DNA of 36,482 nucleotides, from contig JAJDCM010000353.1 in the NCBI GenBank assembly GCA_029260825.1, forward strand, positions 1 through 36,482, written 5' to 3'. The stretch is from Planctomycetota bacterium (GTDB lineage Bacteria > Planctomycetota > JACOTG01 > JAJDCM01). Positions within the stretch are counted from its first letter, which is position 1; the number at the start of each line of letters is the position of its first letter. Under the pieces are notes generated by a model that saw nothing but the letters and a program-made list of their open reading frames with translations, searched no databases and was not told the DNA's origin. Below are positions 24,863-33,651 of this stretch, in pieces. Made by a program: the position numbers and the translations under genes.

Positions 24863-25945
24863 ATGATGAAAAAACGAATCTATCTGGCGCTCGCGGTTCT
24901 TGCCGCGGTCATCACCCTACCGTTTTCCGGGTCCGTCCAGGCAGGACGACCCGGCAGCGACCGGATCGGACTCACGGCCCACGCCGTGCCTCGGCAAGTT
25001 TCCCCGGGGGAATCTGTCATCGTAAAACTCGTTATCTTTAACGGAACGGACACGACCCGCGACCTTCAGGCATCGGGCAGTGTCTCCCATGGAGATGATG
25101 AGGTCATGAGCTTCCGGCTCGACCCGGTCTCGGTTGGAGCCGGCGAACGGCGGGCCTTTGAGCACGCACTGGAAATTGGTGACGACGCGGCGCTAGGTTC
25201 CTACCTCATCCATTCTCGTCTGGTGGACACGGGAACCAGCGAACAGGTCGCGGAGGCTCGCACCGGATTCGCCGTTCGTGAGGCCAGCCCGATTCGCCTC
25301 GCTCTTACACTCCATCCCGCACAGACCCAACCCGGCGGCGGCGTCCTTCTTCATGTTGGTGTTCAGAACCGTACCGAAGGACCTTTGACCCTCGTCGTTG
25401 CCGGTCGAGTGACCTTCGGTGATCGCGGTGTTGGTGACATTCCGCCACGTCGGGTAGCACTCGCAGCCAACGAGAGAATGGGTCTACGAATCCCCTTTGC
25501 CGTCTCCGAAAATGCAAGACCCGGGGTTTACGTTGCAGAAATCATTGCCGGTGAAAGCCCAAGGGAGCCCTTTGCCGCTCGCCACGCACGATTCCAGGTC
25601 GTGCCTCGGCCACCCATCATGATTGACGCCGCGGTCAGGCCCAACGTAGCCCAGCAAGGTGACACCATTCGCCTGTCCACCCGGATCACGAACAACACCG
25701 ACGCGGCTCAGACATTGAGCAAGAGCGGAGTCATCCGAGGTGACCGGGGTGCGGTTCACGTTTTCAGGCCCCATCCATTCACCATCCGAGCAGGACAAAG
25801 CCAGGAAGACTCCCATCGTTTCAAGATTCCTGAGGATCTTCCTCCGGGACGATACGTCTTCGAGGCGTTCCTCGGTGTACGCGGCAGGCGCCCGATTGAT
25901 CATTCTTCGGCAGAGTTCACCGTCCGTCCCTCAGACGGCGGTTAG
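24863..25945 (+). CDS. Secreted protein with three Ig-like repeats
   Basis: A 360-residue protein with a signal peptide (LALAVLAAVITLPFSGSVQA). The rest is three tandem repeats of about 105 residues, each opening with a short strand, then P-x-x-x-x-x-G and a NxT or NRT turn: residues about 34-140 (VSPGESVIVKLVIFNGTDTT), 141-245 (TQPGGGVLLHVGVQNRTEGP) and 250-355 (AQQGDTIRLSTRITNNTDAA), and each ending with a G-x-Y-x-x strand (LGSYLI, PGVYVA, PGRYVF). This is the pattern of CARDB or BsuPI-like beta-sandwich domains. The likely role is as an envelope scaffold or adhesin; no enzyme motif is present. It ends upstream of a strong terminator. Confidence 0.85.
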   Translation: MMKKRIYLALAVLAAVITLPFSGSVQAGRPGSDRIGLTAHAVPRQVSPGESVIVKLVIFNGTDTTRDLQASGSVSHGDDEVMSFRLDPVSVGAGERRAFEHALEIGDDAALGSYLIHSRLVDTGTSEQVAEARTGFAVREASPIRLALTLHPAQTQPGGGVLLHVGVQNRTEGPLTLVVAGRVTFGDRGVGDIPPRRVALAANERMGLRIPFAVSENARPGVYVAEIIAGESPREPFAARHARFQVVPRPPIMIDAAVRPNVAQQGDTIRLSTRITNNTDAAQTLSKSGVIRGDRGAVHVFRPHPFTIRAGQSQEDSHRFKIPEDLPPGRYVFEAFLGVRGRRPIDHSSAEFTVRPSDGG

Positions 25946-25971
25946 CCGACACGAATCAAATAAAGCCAAAC

Positions 25972-26016
25972 AAAAAAGGGCCGACCCATCGTCATCGATC
26001 GGGCGGCCTTTTTTTT
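25972..26016. terminator. Bidirectional intrinsic terminator
   Basis: GGCCG (25979-25983), bulged A, CCC, ATCG, loop TCAT, CGAT, bulged C, GGG, CGGCC (26004-26008). It has six A residues on the left and eight T residues on the right (26009-26016), so it can stop transcription from both directions: the Ig-like gene on the plus strand and the membrane-protein gene on the minus strand. Confidence 0.9.
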
Positions 26017-26027
26017 GGGTCTGGGCC

Positions 26028-27407
26028 TCACCCCCTCATCACCACTCCTCGATCTTGCGCGGCAAGAACCCAAACCCGCACAAAATCGAGTCGCGGTGGC
26101 CAGGTGTTCATCTTGATGGCGTTCTCCTCGAGCCGCTTCTGCAAGCCAACAGGATCCCACCCACACAGATCCTCGACGGTGCGGACTCCCACTCCTTCAA
26201 GGAGGGACCCGAACTCACAACCGATTCCCTTGAAAGTGTAGAGCTCCGCCTGATCGAGAATCCTGTTCATTCCCTCTTTCTCACGGCCAAGCACCGCTCC
26301 GAGCGCTCTCTGCTCGGACTCGGTTCGAGTGGCTCGTAACAACTGTCGGGGACGGTGAATCCCTTGCTCACTCAGAATCTGGATCTCGCGGCCGGTCAGG
26401 TCGAGATCAACAATTCGAAGCTCCAAAGAGCCAAAGTTCGCCCCCATGATCGCGTAAACCACCAGGACCCAGCCGATAGGTTGAACCCCATAAAGCAGCC
26501 AGGCGATCGGTTTGCCAATTCTCGGGGTCGGGGAAACACGATACGACAGATCTTCCGGCGCTTCCCAAACTTGATTGGAGTAGAAGAAAGATGAGATGAG
26601 GGCAAATGCCGCCAGAGAATCGAGTGCAAGCCCCGGAAAACCGAGAAAGCCAAGGAGCGGCATCTCGAAGAGTTTGAATCCCTCGAGACCTCGGACCGTG
26701 TAGATCCATTTCTGGGGAGCAAAGAAGTTCAGGCTCTCCCAAACAACCCCGCAGAGAAGCCCCGCAGCAAGAACTCGCAAAAGGAGCCCCCAATCTCCCG
26801 CCTCCATATCCTTCAGGATCGAACGCGCCCCCCGTCGGTAGTTCCACGGATCCACGACAAAGGTAAAGCTTCCCCAGATCAATGGTGCCAGATAGTAGGG
26901 AAAAAGCAGGGCCAACCCCGCCATTCCGAATCCGAGAACCTGGAGCCCGTAGCTCAGCCACCAAGGAAGAGTCCGGCGCCCGGTTTGAATCGATCGAAAA
27001 AGCCCAAAGACCGACAAGACTTCAATCGCCTGAAAGATGCCGATGAACACGGTGGAGAGACAAACCACCGCAAAACACCCTCCAAGCAAAGCAGTCTCCA
27101 GATCTCGAAGAGCAAAAACTCCAACGTAGTACCAGTTGCGAAACCGGACGTTGAGCAGCTCAAAAAAGAACCAGAAGGAGGTGGACCAGAACGCAAGCGG
27201 GATCACGAGTCGAGAGGATCGAGTGAAAAGAGAGTGGCCCCTTGCGCACGCACAAAACCCGTCCACCATCAAAATAACGGACCACCACCCATAGGCATAG
27301 AACGGCTGGGCAATCCAGGCGACATCCTGGTACAGACCCCAACATGCCAGGACAAAGAGTCCGGCTCCGATCACAAGTTCGAGAATTCCGAACTTTCGGG
27401 CCATCAT
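26028..27407 (-). CDS. Polytopic membrane protein with C-terminal helix-hairpin-helix (DUF4332-like) domain
   Basis: A 459-residue protein. The first 340 residues hold about nine hydrophobic segments rich in Trp and Phe (LVIGAGLFVLACWGLY, LVIPLAFWSTSFWFFFELLN, LLFPYYLAPLIWGSFTFVV). From about residue 350 on, the protein is soluble and contains helix-hairpin-helix units; the clearest is FKGIGCEFGSLLEGVGVRTV, followed by DLCGWDPVGLQKRL, which fits the DUF4332 pattern. A weaker copy appears earlier (TGREIQILSEQGIHRPRQLL). Such domains are usually soluble; attachment to a membrane domain is uncommon. Starts at 27407 and 27404 are both possible. The GYD gene ends 3 bases upstream, so the two are likely cotranscribed. 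Function unknown. Confidence 0.85.
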   Translation of the reverse strand: MMARKFGILELVIGAGLFVLACWGLYQDVAWIAQPFYAYGWWSVILMVDGFCACARGHSLFTRSSRLVIPLAFWSTSFWFFFELLNVRFRNWYYVGVFALRDLETALLGGCFAVVCLSTVFIGIFQAIEVLSVFGLFRSIQTGRRTLPWWLSYGLQVLGFGMAGLALLFPYYLAPLIWGSFTFVVDPWNYRRGARSILKDMEAGDWGLLLRVLAAGLLCGVVWESLNFFAPQKWIYTVRGLEGFKLFEMPLLGFLGFPGLALDSLAAFALISSFFYSNQVWEAPEDLSYRVSPTPRIGKPIAWLLYGVQPIGWVLVVYAIMGANFGSLELRIVDLDLTGREIQILSEQGIHRPRQLLRATRTESEQRALGAVLGREKEGMNRILDQAELYTFKGIGCEFGSLLEGVGVRTVEDLCGWDPVGLQKRLEENAIKMNTWPPRLDFVRVWVLAAQDRGVVMRG

Positions 27408-27410
27408 GAG

Positions 27411-27698
27411 CTACACGTGTTGTACGAACGTGCTCCACTCCGATGCCTGCATCGTTTCCGTCACTGCCTTCCCCAGGGTGCGGATGATCATCGTTGCCCG
27501 TGCAACTTCCGCCGGATCCGCGCATTCCACGATATCCACCATGTCAAACCGACCGAACGTGGCGTAACGAGCCTTCCATTTGACATTCGGACATTCGTTC
27601 CGTAAACGCTCGGACACCCGGGCCTCGACAGACATGAACGTCTTGGCGTCCTCGACCGCATCCGGCAGGAAACGGGACAAAATAATATAAGTCGACAT
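27411..27698 (-). CDS. GYD-domain protein
   Basis: A 95-residue protein matching the GYD family along its whole length: YIILSRFLPDAVEDAKTF at the start, then VKWKARYATFGRFDMVDIVE, where the GRFDMV replaces the usual GxYD core, and a Thr-rich C-terminus (AVTETMQASEWSTF). The fold is a ferredoxin-like small protein of unknown biochemical role. It is the first gene of a two-gene set with the membrane protein, whose start follows after 3 bases. Confidence 0.88.
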   Translation of the reverse strand: MSTYIILSRFLPDAVEDAKTFMSVEARVSERLRNECPNVKWKARYATFGRFDMVDIVECADPAEVARATMIIRTLGKAVTETMQASEWSTFVQHV

Positions 27699-27727
27699 GA
27701 GAGCTACTCCTTCATACTGGCTTCTAG

Positions 27728-27745
27728 CGGGCTCATCTGAGCCCG
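27728..27745. promoter_or_regulatory. Perfect palindrome, candidate operator
   Basis: CGGGCTCA-TC-TGAGCCCG: 8-bp arms with a 2-base spacer. It lies 30 bases upstream of the GYD start (minus) and 113 bases upstream of the LptF/G start (plus), in their shared 159-base intergenic region. The short spacer fits a dimeric regulator site better than an RNA hairpin. The protein that might bind is unknown. Confidence 0.5.
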
Positions 27746-27857
27746 GGACCGTTTGTCTCGTTGGCCTTTGAAAAAAGAGTAGAATCCAGGTGGGGATTCG
27801 TAAACTCGTCAGATTCGAAAGTCCCCGGGCGAATGATTCAGTTGGGCTGGAAACGAC

Positions 27858-29096
27858 TTGAAAATTCTTCAGCGGTACATCCTGAAAGAGCTCCTGCTCA
27901 ACTTCTGCTTCACTCTGACGGTGATCACCTCCGTCTTCTTCATTGCAGTCTCCGTTCAGACCCTCTACCGATTTCAGCAGTTAAGTTTTCTTTTTGTCCT
28001 GCAGATCCTTCCCCAGTTCGTGCCTTATTCCCTGGCCTACACCATTCCGATGTCAGCCATGATCGGGGTCGTTCTGACCTATGGCCGCCTCTCCGCTGAT
28101 CATGAAATCACCGCCATGCGGACGAGCGGCATGCATCTGTGGCAGGTCCTGACCCCGAGCATCTTGATCGGCCTCTTCACGGTTGTCGTCTGCTTTGTCC
28201 TCCAGGCAAACGTCATTCCCTACTGTCAGTACAAGAAAAGAACGATCACCAAAGACGCGGTGGCTCGCTTGATCGCCGATCTCGACACCGAGACCGATGT
28301 TGCCCTTGGAAATTTTCGCATGAGCTGGGAGAAGAGAGACGAAGAGGGTCGGTTCCACAAGCTCCTTCTCCTCTTTGAAGATCCAAAAGAAGGGGCGAGC
28401 TTCAAGTTCATCGCAAACTCAGGACTTGTCTACGTTGATCAGGGCATCCTGCGATTCACTCTCTCTGGCGTGCATACATTCCTTGATCGAAGCCGCGGCT
28501 CCTCGTCACGGACGAAAAAATCCTCCAGCGGTGAACCCATCTCCCCGTTCTTTCGGGAGAAGATCAAACCCAAACCAGACCTTCAAACCGAGAATCTTGT
28601 CTCCGCCTCGGACGATCTGGTAGCCGGAGACATCGGCGCCAGGAACCGCTCTCAAGAATCCTCCCGCACTTTTTCTGAACTCGGGGAGTTCGAAGGCGGC
28701 CTGGAGATCGAGACCATCTTTCCCTCCTCGATCAGCCGTCGCAAGCTTCGAGAGTTTCCCATTGCGGATCTCTTGCATAAGCAATCTTTGACAACCGACC
28801 CGTTGGAGATCGCCGAGATTCAAACCGAACTTCAGATGAGATACTCCCTTTCCCTTGCGGGTCTTTGCTTCGTCCTCATTGGCACACCTCTTGGGATTCT
28901 CTTCCGACGTGGAAACCGGTTGGGGGCCTTCCTGGTCAGCTTTCTCCTGATCATGACTCTGTATTATCCCCTGCTCATGTTCGGGGAGGCTTTCGGGGAA
29001 ACAGGCCGACTCCACCCGGTGCTTGCGGTCTGGTCCGCCAACATTGTGCTGGGAAGTATCGGCCTCACCATGCTCTTTGCCGTATTGCGCCAGTGA
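27858..29096 (+). CDS. LptF/LptG-family permease (YjgP/YjgQ)
   Basis: A 412-residue membrane protein. Its N-terminus KILQRYILKELLLNF is the usual opening of LptG/LptF, followed by helices at about 15-35, 45-80 and 95-120 (FVPYSLAYTIPMSAMIGVVL, LSADHEITAMRTSG). A periplasmic domain spans about 130-330, and three C-terminal helices end the protein (SLAGLCFVLIGTPLGILFRR). LptF and LptG form the membrane part of the ABC exporter that moves lipopolysaccharide to the outer membrane. The start is TTG at 27858. Residues about 213-275 form a Ser/Lys/Arg-rich segment that looks like an insertion in the periplasmic domain. No partner lptF/G, lptB or lptC lies adjacent, so which paralogue this is remains open. 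Confidence 0.92.
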   Translation: MKILQRYILKELLLNFCFTLTVITSVFFIAVSVQTLYRFQQLSFLFVLQILPQFVPYSLAYTIPMSAMIGVVLTYGRLSADHEITAMRTSGMHLWQVLTPSILIGLFTVVVCFVLQANVIPYCQYKKRTITKDAVARLIADLDTETDVALGNFRMSWEKRDEEGRFHKLLLLFEDPKEGASFKFIANSGLVYVDQGILRFTLSGVHTFLDRSRGSSSRTKKSSSGEPISPFFREKIKPKPDLQTENLVSASDDLVAGDIGARNRSQESSRTFSELGEFEGGLEIETIFPSSISRRKLREFPIADLLHKQSLTTDPLEIAEIQTELQMRYSLSLAGLCFVLIGTPLGILFRRGNRLGAFLVSFLLIMTLYYPLLMFGEAFGETGRLHPVLAVWSANIVLGSIGLTMLFAVLRQ

Positions 29097-29149
29097 CACG
29101 TCTCCGGGGAACCCGGCAACGACTCGATGCAACACAAGGTCAATAGAAA

Positions 29150-29181
29150 AAGCGCCGACCCGGATCACCGGGCCAGCGCTT
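29150..29181 (-). terminator. Terminator for the secreted protein gene (minus strand)
   Basis: AAGCGC (29150-29155) pairs with GCGCTT (29176-29181), and CCCGG (29159-29163) with CCGGG (29168-29172) around an ATCA loop, with a 3x3 internal loop between them. On the minus strand it is followed by a short T run (29147-29151 complement), so it can end the gene whose stop is at 29224. It may also slow plus-strand readout from the LptF/G gene. Confidence 0.75.
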
Positions 29182-29223
29182 GAATTCTTCTGGACTCACA
29201 CAATCAGGATTCATCCCTCAGCC

Positions 29224-30180
29224 TTAGCTCGGGTCAACCGGAAGCCGGGTGTTCAGGGATCCGTTGTAGTGGAGAGCGTGTCCTGCCGTAAAGTCGGATC
29301 GCACGATCTGAACGAAGACACCCAAGATCGCAGGGATGGCCGATCCCGAAATCGAATTGCCAGCAAGATCAAGGATGGTGCGTCCGCGCAGCTTCATCCA
29401 ACCGGTCTCTTTGGCGAACTCGTTCGGGTCACCACCAAGATTGGTGACGATCGAGCTGATCTCGGAAAGGGCAACGGTGGTGTGGCAGACGAACTTGAAG
29501 GTTCGGCTGAAGCGATCTTCTTTGTTGTTGTAGGTGAAGACATCAATCTCGTTGATGTAATCCTGGCCCGAAGTCGACATGAGGCTCAACTGGTTCTCGA
29601 AGACACCAGCCTCTTCCTCGAAGAAGCTGTCAATGAAGATCTCCCGCGGGAAAGAATCATAATGGCTATCGTCGAAGTTCATCGGGGGAGGAGTGCTGAT
29701 TGCACCATTGGTCTGGAAAGAGTAGGGCGTGTAGCACCACATGATGTCAAGACCAGCATTGGCGACATAGGCCGAACCGATGAGGAAGTTCTCATCGAGA
29801 GGATCCCCGGATTCCGGATCCTGAGCCGTAACCGTCAGGAAGCCAACCTCGCCTTCCGGGTTGTGCTCACTGGCAATGACCGAAATGGTGTCGGCCGGGG
29901 TAAGAAACTCGAAGCGATCAAACTCGAGGCAGACCGTCGAACCGTCAGCATTCTTGCCGTAGTACACGTAGTGAATGCGAACGTCGCCAGCGAGAAACTG
30001 GTTCGTCTCAACCGTTCGGTCTTCCTCGGTGTTCGTCACATTGATGACGGTAGCCGATTGGGGCCTTGAGTCAAACAAGGGGAAAACGAGGGCGCCGGAG
30101 GGCTCAAGGTGCATGGGTTGCGCGCTAGCAACACCAGCGAGACTCAAAGCGGCCATCAGGGCCAGGGCAATTTTCTTCAT
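29224..30180 (-). CDS. Secreted protein of unknown function
   Basis: A 318-residue protein with a classic signal peptide (MKKIALALMAALSLAGVASA). The mature part is acidic and Asn/Thr/Phe-rich, with a beta-rich opening (LVFPLFDSRPQSATVINVTN) and two or three Cys. No family motif is recognised; the composition suggests a beta-sandwich envelope or surface protein. The ATG at 30180 has a GGAG site 7 bases before it; the open frame extends to 30255 but that extension is not supported. A 219-base intergenic region with a palindromic site lies upstream, and a terminator follows. Confidence 0.82.
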   Translation of the reverse strand: MKKIALALMAALSLAGVASAQPMHLEPSGALVFPLFDSRPQSATVINVTNTEEDRTVETNQFLAGDVRIHYVYYGKNADGSTVCLEFDRFEFLTPADTISVIASEHNPEGEVGFLTVTAQDPESGDPLDENFLIGSAYVANAGLDIMWCYTPYSFQTNGAISTPPPMNFDDSHYDSFPREIFIDSFFEEEAGVFENQLSLMSTSGQDYINEIDVFTYNNKEDRFSRTFKFVCHTTVALSEISSIVTNLGGDPNEFAKETGWMKLRGRTILDLAGNSISGSAIPAILGVFVQIVRSDFTAGHALHYNGSLNTRLPVDPS

Positions 30181-30299
30181 CACAGTCTCCGTGTCATCTA
30201 CTGAGGTGCAACTCGCGAAGAAGTTGAACCAATCCATGTCGAGATTCATCACCATTCACACCGGCCAGCTATCCGAGACGTGAGGGCCGAGGAAAGAGC

Positions 30300-30315
30300 A
30301 ACGCACAGGTGCGTT
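30300..30315. promoter_or_regulatory. Perfect palindrome, candidate operator
   Basis: AACGCAC-AG-GTGCGTT: 7-bp arms and a 2-base spacer, about 120 bases upstream of the secreted protein start (30180) and 85 bases downstream of the large regulator gene. It has the same arm/spacer geometry as the palindrome at 27728 but a different sequence. The neighbouring winged-helix regulator is one candidate binder; this is inference. Confidence 0.45.
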
Positions 30316-30399
30316 TCAACTTATTCACAAGTGAAGCCAATGTCTCGGAAACGAAGACCGCATCCAAGGATGGAGAAGTGCAAAGACCGTTCCCCTCGA

Positions 30400-33300
30400 T
30401 CAAATGATGGTGGATCGGACGGTAGGATGGGAAAGGAAGCTCTTTCGCACTCTTGGATGGTCCTGAAGGGAAGCTGCGAGGGCCTCGAAAACCTGACGAC
30501 AGAGGTCTTGACTCTTTCGTTCCTCGTCGGCTTTTCCCCACCGCTGGAACAGGGTCGCTCCCGCCGCATGAGTCCGCCAGGCTGCAAGAGGAGCCACCGG
30601 CCCCGAGAGAACTTCGCACGCTCTCTCATACTCGCGCCAGGCTGTTTCCCAATCTTCTTCAACCGTTGCCAGCCGGAGATAAAGCTGGAGACCCAGTGCA
30701 TGGTAGGTCGTTTCCCCCGATCGCCTGGCGAGACCCAGGAGCGAATCAGCTTCCCGCCTCGATCGGGCAAGGTCACCTTTCATCAGCCAGTATTCTGAGA
30801 GCCCGTTGTGAAGCGGCATGTAGAGGAGCCAATCCATCAGGCCTCCTTCTTCCGCTCGCTTGTAGACCCGGTCAAAACACTCCCAGGCATGATCGAGATC
30901 CCCCCGGCCAAGAGACGCAAGACCCAGAACAATGAGCGAGTGAAAGAAAAGCTGCCCCGTCCCCTGAAGATCTTCCTCGGCGGTAAGAAGTGCCGTTTGG
31001 GCCAGCTCTGCGGCAACCTCAAAATCAAATGTCTCCGCGTAAAGATGAGCTCGAATCACTCGAAAGAGCATGGACCAGAGAAGATGATCGTTCTTCTCGG
31101 CAAGCCGGGCCCCTTCGTCAACAACCGACAGGAATTCCCCCCACTCTCCCCGGTGGAGAAGAGCCCAGGATCGGAAGAACTGGCACAAGAGATAATCAAA
31201 GGCATCACCGACCTCCTGAGCAAGGGGTAGCCCCCAGGCCGCTGTCTCACAGGCACGCTCGTATTCTGAAGTCTGGCAAAGAGCATAGGTAAAGCGGGTG
31301 ACGTGGAGGCTCAACAAGGCCGGCTCCCCCGCGTCTCGAGCCGCCTCGATCGCTTCTTGGCAGGCGGTCATGTCTTCTTCCCGATAGCCTCTTAGATTGA
31401 GGTTCCAGTGGCCACAGTAACCCCGAGTATGGGCCCGCAAAAGATCGTCACCGAGCTGCTCGCTCAAAGCGATCGCTTCATCCGAACTCGCGAGACATCG
31501 ATCCCTCCCCACCCACCAGAGAACGCTCACCAGATACAACAAGCTCTTCACCTGGAGCTCAACCTGACCTCCATCGCTCGCGCATGTCACGAGCTCCTCA
31601 AAATCTTCAACCGCCCCTTTCATATCCCCCATCGAACGTCGCACGAGTCCACGCTCTCTCAGCACTCCAAGTCGCAGGCTCAGGCGTTTCTCCCCCGGTA
31701 ACCGATCCGCAAGAGAGAGTGCATGGGTTAAATGCCCGATGGCCTCGCGATTCGCGAACCGTCGGTGGTCTCTGTCCGCCGCCGCGAGTCGGTAGTGAAT
31801 GGCCCGAATGAGATCTCTTCCTTCCTCGAAGTGAAGAGCTAGTTCAGCCGCAATCTCTCCCACTTGATCTCCGTAGACCGCTTCTCCTTGAACACCGATG
31901 CGGAGGTGAAACTGATTTCGCCTCGCCGGAGCCACCCGGGCGTAGATCCCGCTTTGATAGAGGGAGTGGGTGAATCCATATCTTCCCGTCACCGTTCCAT
32001 CGGGCAACTCTCGCACATCGAGTCGTCTCAGAAACTGATACCCACGATCAAGCTCCTCGCACATTTCTTCAACGTGAAGAACGTCATCATCGAGGGCGGA
32101 CGCAAGAGCAAGAGACGAGAATTCAATTCCAGCAACGCTTGCCGCTTCGAGCAACTTCTGCTGCTCGGATGACAGACGGCTCACCTGGATGTCGATCATT
32201 TCTCGGACGTTTTGAGGAACACTCTCCCGAATTTCCCGGGTGTTGGGCTTCTCAACAAAAGAACCGTCCTCGTTCTGAAGAAGCCCCTGAGAATTCAGAT
32301 AGTCGAGAACGTTGATGAGGAAAAGAGGGTTTCCGCCGGTTCTCTGGTGCAGGGATTGAACAAGTTCTCGGGGAGGCTGGGCTCCATCCCTTCCACGCTT
32401 TTGAATGATTTTGCCCACGGTCAACTCATCCAGGCGGTCAAGCACAATTTCCTGACAAAGCCGCCTGGCTTCGAGTTGCTGTTTCACCGCCCGCAGGGGA
32501 TGCTGGCTCAAGATGACGTCGACCGGTCGATACGTGGTAACTACCTGGATCCGCGCCGCTTCTTCTCGACTTGCCAGCAACGAGATGAGATCGAGGGTGG
32601 AGTAGTCACTCCAATGGAGATCTTCAAGAATCAGCAAGAGAGGACGGATTTCAGAGACAACCTCAAGGGCTTCAGCCATCTCTCGAAGCATTCTTTCGCG
32701 AGTCGCTCCGAGGGTCTCACGATGTAAATCATCCCTTTCATTTCCATCAACCAATCCAGGAAGATGCACCAGCCACGTCGGCGCATACTGGCGAAGAACT
32801 CCAAGCAACTCGACCCGATCAGGTCCTCGACACAACCGTCCCAAGGCACTGAGAACGGGAAGATACGCCTCTCCCGCCCCATATTGCTCAAGGCACTGAC
32901 CTCGAGCCAGCAAGACCTCACCCTGTGCGAGCGCCAGGGGAACAAAAGCTGAAACAAGAGCCGTCTTCCCGATACCCGGCTCTCCTGTCACAAATACAAC
33001 CTGCCTTCTTCCCGAAAGAGCACGTCGCCAGCAGTCCTGAAGTTGGGACAGGCCTCCCTCACAACCAACGAGACCGTCGTGGAGAGACTTCTCTTCGACT
33101 TCCCCTTGCCTTGGCGGCCTGGCTGCTGCTGAAGAAACAAGATCCCCGCTTCGGGTGCTCGGAGAGGTCGAAGTGATGATCACCTCTGCCAGGAAGCGAT
33201 ACCCATGACGGTGGACGGTTTCGATGAAGAGGGCTTTTTTCGGGTCGTCCCCCAGCGCCTTGCGGATCTCCCGCACGCACACTTTGAGGGCCCCGTCCCC

Positions 33301-33492
33301 GACGATTGCCTCCGGCCACACCTGAGAAAGAAGCTCTTCCTTTCCCACAAGTCGTCTTGAATTGCGGGCAAAGTAGTGGAGAAGGGAGAGAGCTTTGGGA
33401 GTCAACTTGAGGGTTTTGGGCCCCCGTGAAAGCCGCTGCTCCCCTGGGTCGAGGAGAAACTCACCAAAGCTGAATAGGTTACTGGAGGACAC
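30400..33492 (-). CDS. Large winged-helix / AAA ATPase / TPR transcriptional regulator
   Basis: A 1030-residue protein. Residues 1-105 are an OmpR-type winged helix (LKLTPKALSLLHYFARNSRR, ALKVCVREIRKALGDD, FIETVHRHGYRFLAEV). No receiver domain precedes it, so it is of the CadC/ToxR or AfsR kind. A 40-residue linker leads to an AAA_16/STAND-type ATPase with Walker A GEPGIGKT (170-177) and Walker B LLLILEDLHW (285-294). From about residue 590 to the end, helical repeats with TPR character fill the chain. STAND regulators act as ATP-driven switches in which repeats sense a signal and the DNA-binding domain responds. The start is GTG at 33492, without a clear ribosome site. No membrane segment is seen, so it is cytoplasmic. 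The signal and target genes are unknown. Confidence 0.92.
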   Translation of the reverse strand: MSSSNLFSFGEFLLDPGEQRLSRGPKTLKLTPKALSLLHYFARNSRRLVGKEELLSQVWPEAIVGDGALKVCVREIRKALGDDPKKALFIETVHRHGYRFLAEVIITSTSPSTRSGDLVSSAAARPPRQGEVEEKSLHDGLVGCEGGLSQLQDCWRRALSGRRQVVFVTGEPGIGKTALVSAFVPLALAQGEVLLARGQCLEQYGAGEAYLPVLSALGRLCRGPDRVELLGVLRQYAPTWLVHLPGLVDGNERDDLHRETLGATRERMLREMAEALEVVSEIRPLLLILEDLHWSDYSTLDLISLLASREEAARIQVVTTYRPVDVILSQHPLRAVKQQLEARRLCQEIVLDRLDELTVGKIIQKRGRDGAQPPRELVQSLHQRTGGNPLFLINVLDYLNSQGLLQNEDGSFVEKPNTREIRESVPQNVREMIDIQVSRLSSEQQKLLEAASVAGIEFSSLALASALDDDVLHVEEMCEELDRGYQFLRRLDVRELPDGTVTGRYGFTHSLYQSGIYARVAPARRNQFHLRIGVQGEAVYGDQVGEIAAELALHFEEGRDLIRAIHYRLAAADRDHRRFANREAIGHLTHALSLADRLPGEKRLSLRLGVLRERGLVRRSMGDMKGAVEDFEELVTCASDGGQVELQVKSLLYLVSVLWWVGRDRCLASSDEAIALSEQLGDDLLRAHTRGYCGHWNLNLRGYREEDMTACQEAIEAARDAGEPALLSLHVTRFTYALCQTSEYERACETAAWGLPLAQEVGDAFDYLLCQFFRSWALLHRGEWGEFLSVVDEGARLAEKNDHLLWSMLFRVIRAHLYAETFDFEVAAELAQTALLTAEEDLQGTGQLFFHSLIVLGLASLGRGDLDHAWECFDRVYKRAEEGGLMDWLLYMPLHNGLSEYWLMKGDLARSRREADSLLGLARRSGETTYHALGLQLYLRLATVEEDWETAWREYERACEVLSGPVAPLAAWRTHAAGATLFQRWGKADEERKSQDLCRQVFEALAASLQDHPRVRKSFLSHPTVRSTII

Positions 33493-33651
33493 AACTCAAA
33501 TCTTACCAGAATCTAACCCCTCTCTTATGACTCGCGCACCGAAGGCTCCTAACCTCATTCCCGACCACCCGGAAGACCGAGGGCCAACCCGATGCGGGCG
33601 AGCCTTTGGCCTCTGGACGCAAATGAGAATTCAAGGAACAGGAGTCGAAAG
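33493..33651. promoter_or_regulatory. Divergent intergenic region
   Basis: The 159 bases between the regulator start and the YVTN-cytochrome start are shared by both promoters, so the cytochrome gene is a natural candidate target of the divergent regulator. No obvious inverted repeat or hexamer pair was found. Confidence 0.35.

Noticed and set aside
29023-30069. Plus-strand 348-residue open frame
   Set aside because: It is antisense to the secreted protein at 29224-30180, which has a signal peptide and ribosome site; the plus-strand product has no family character.
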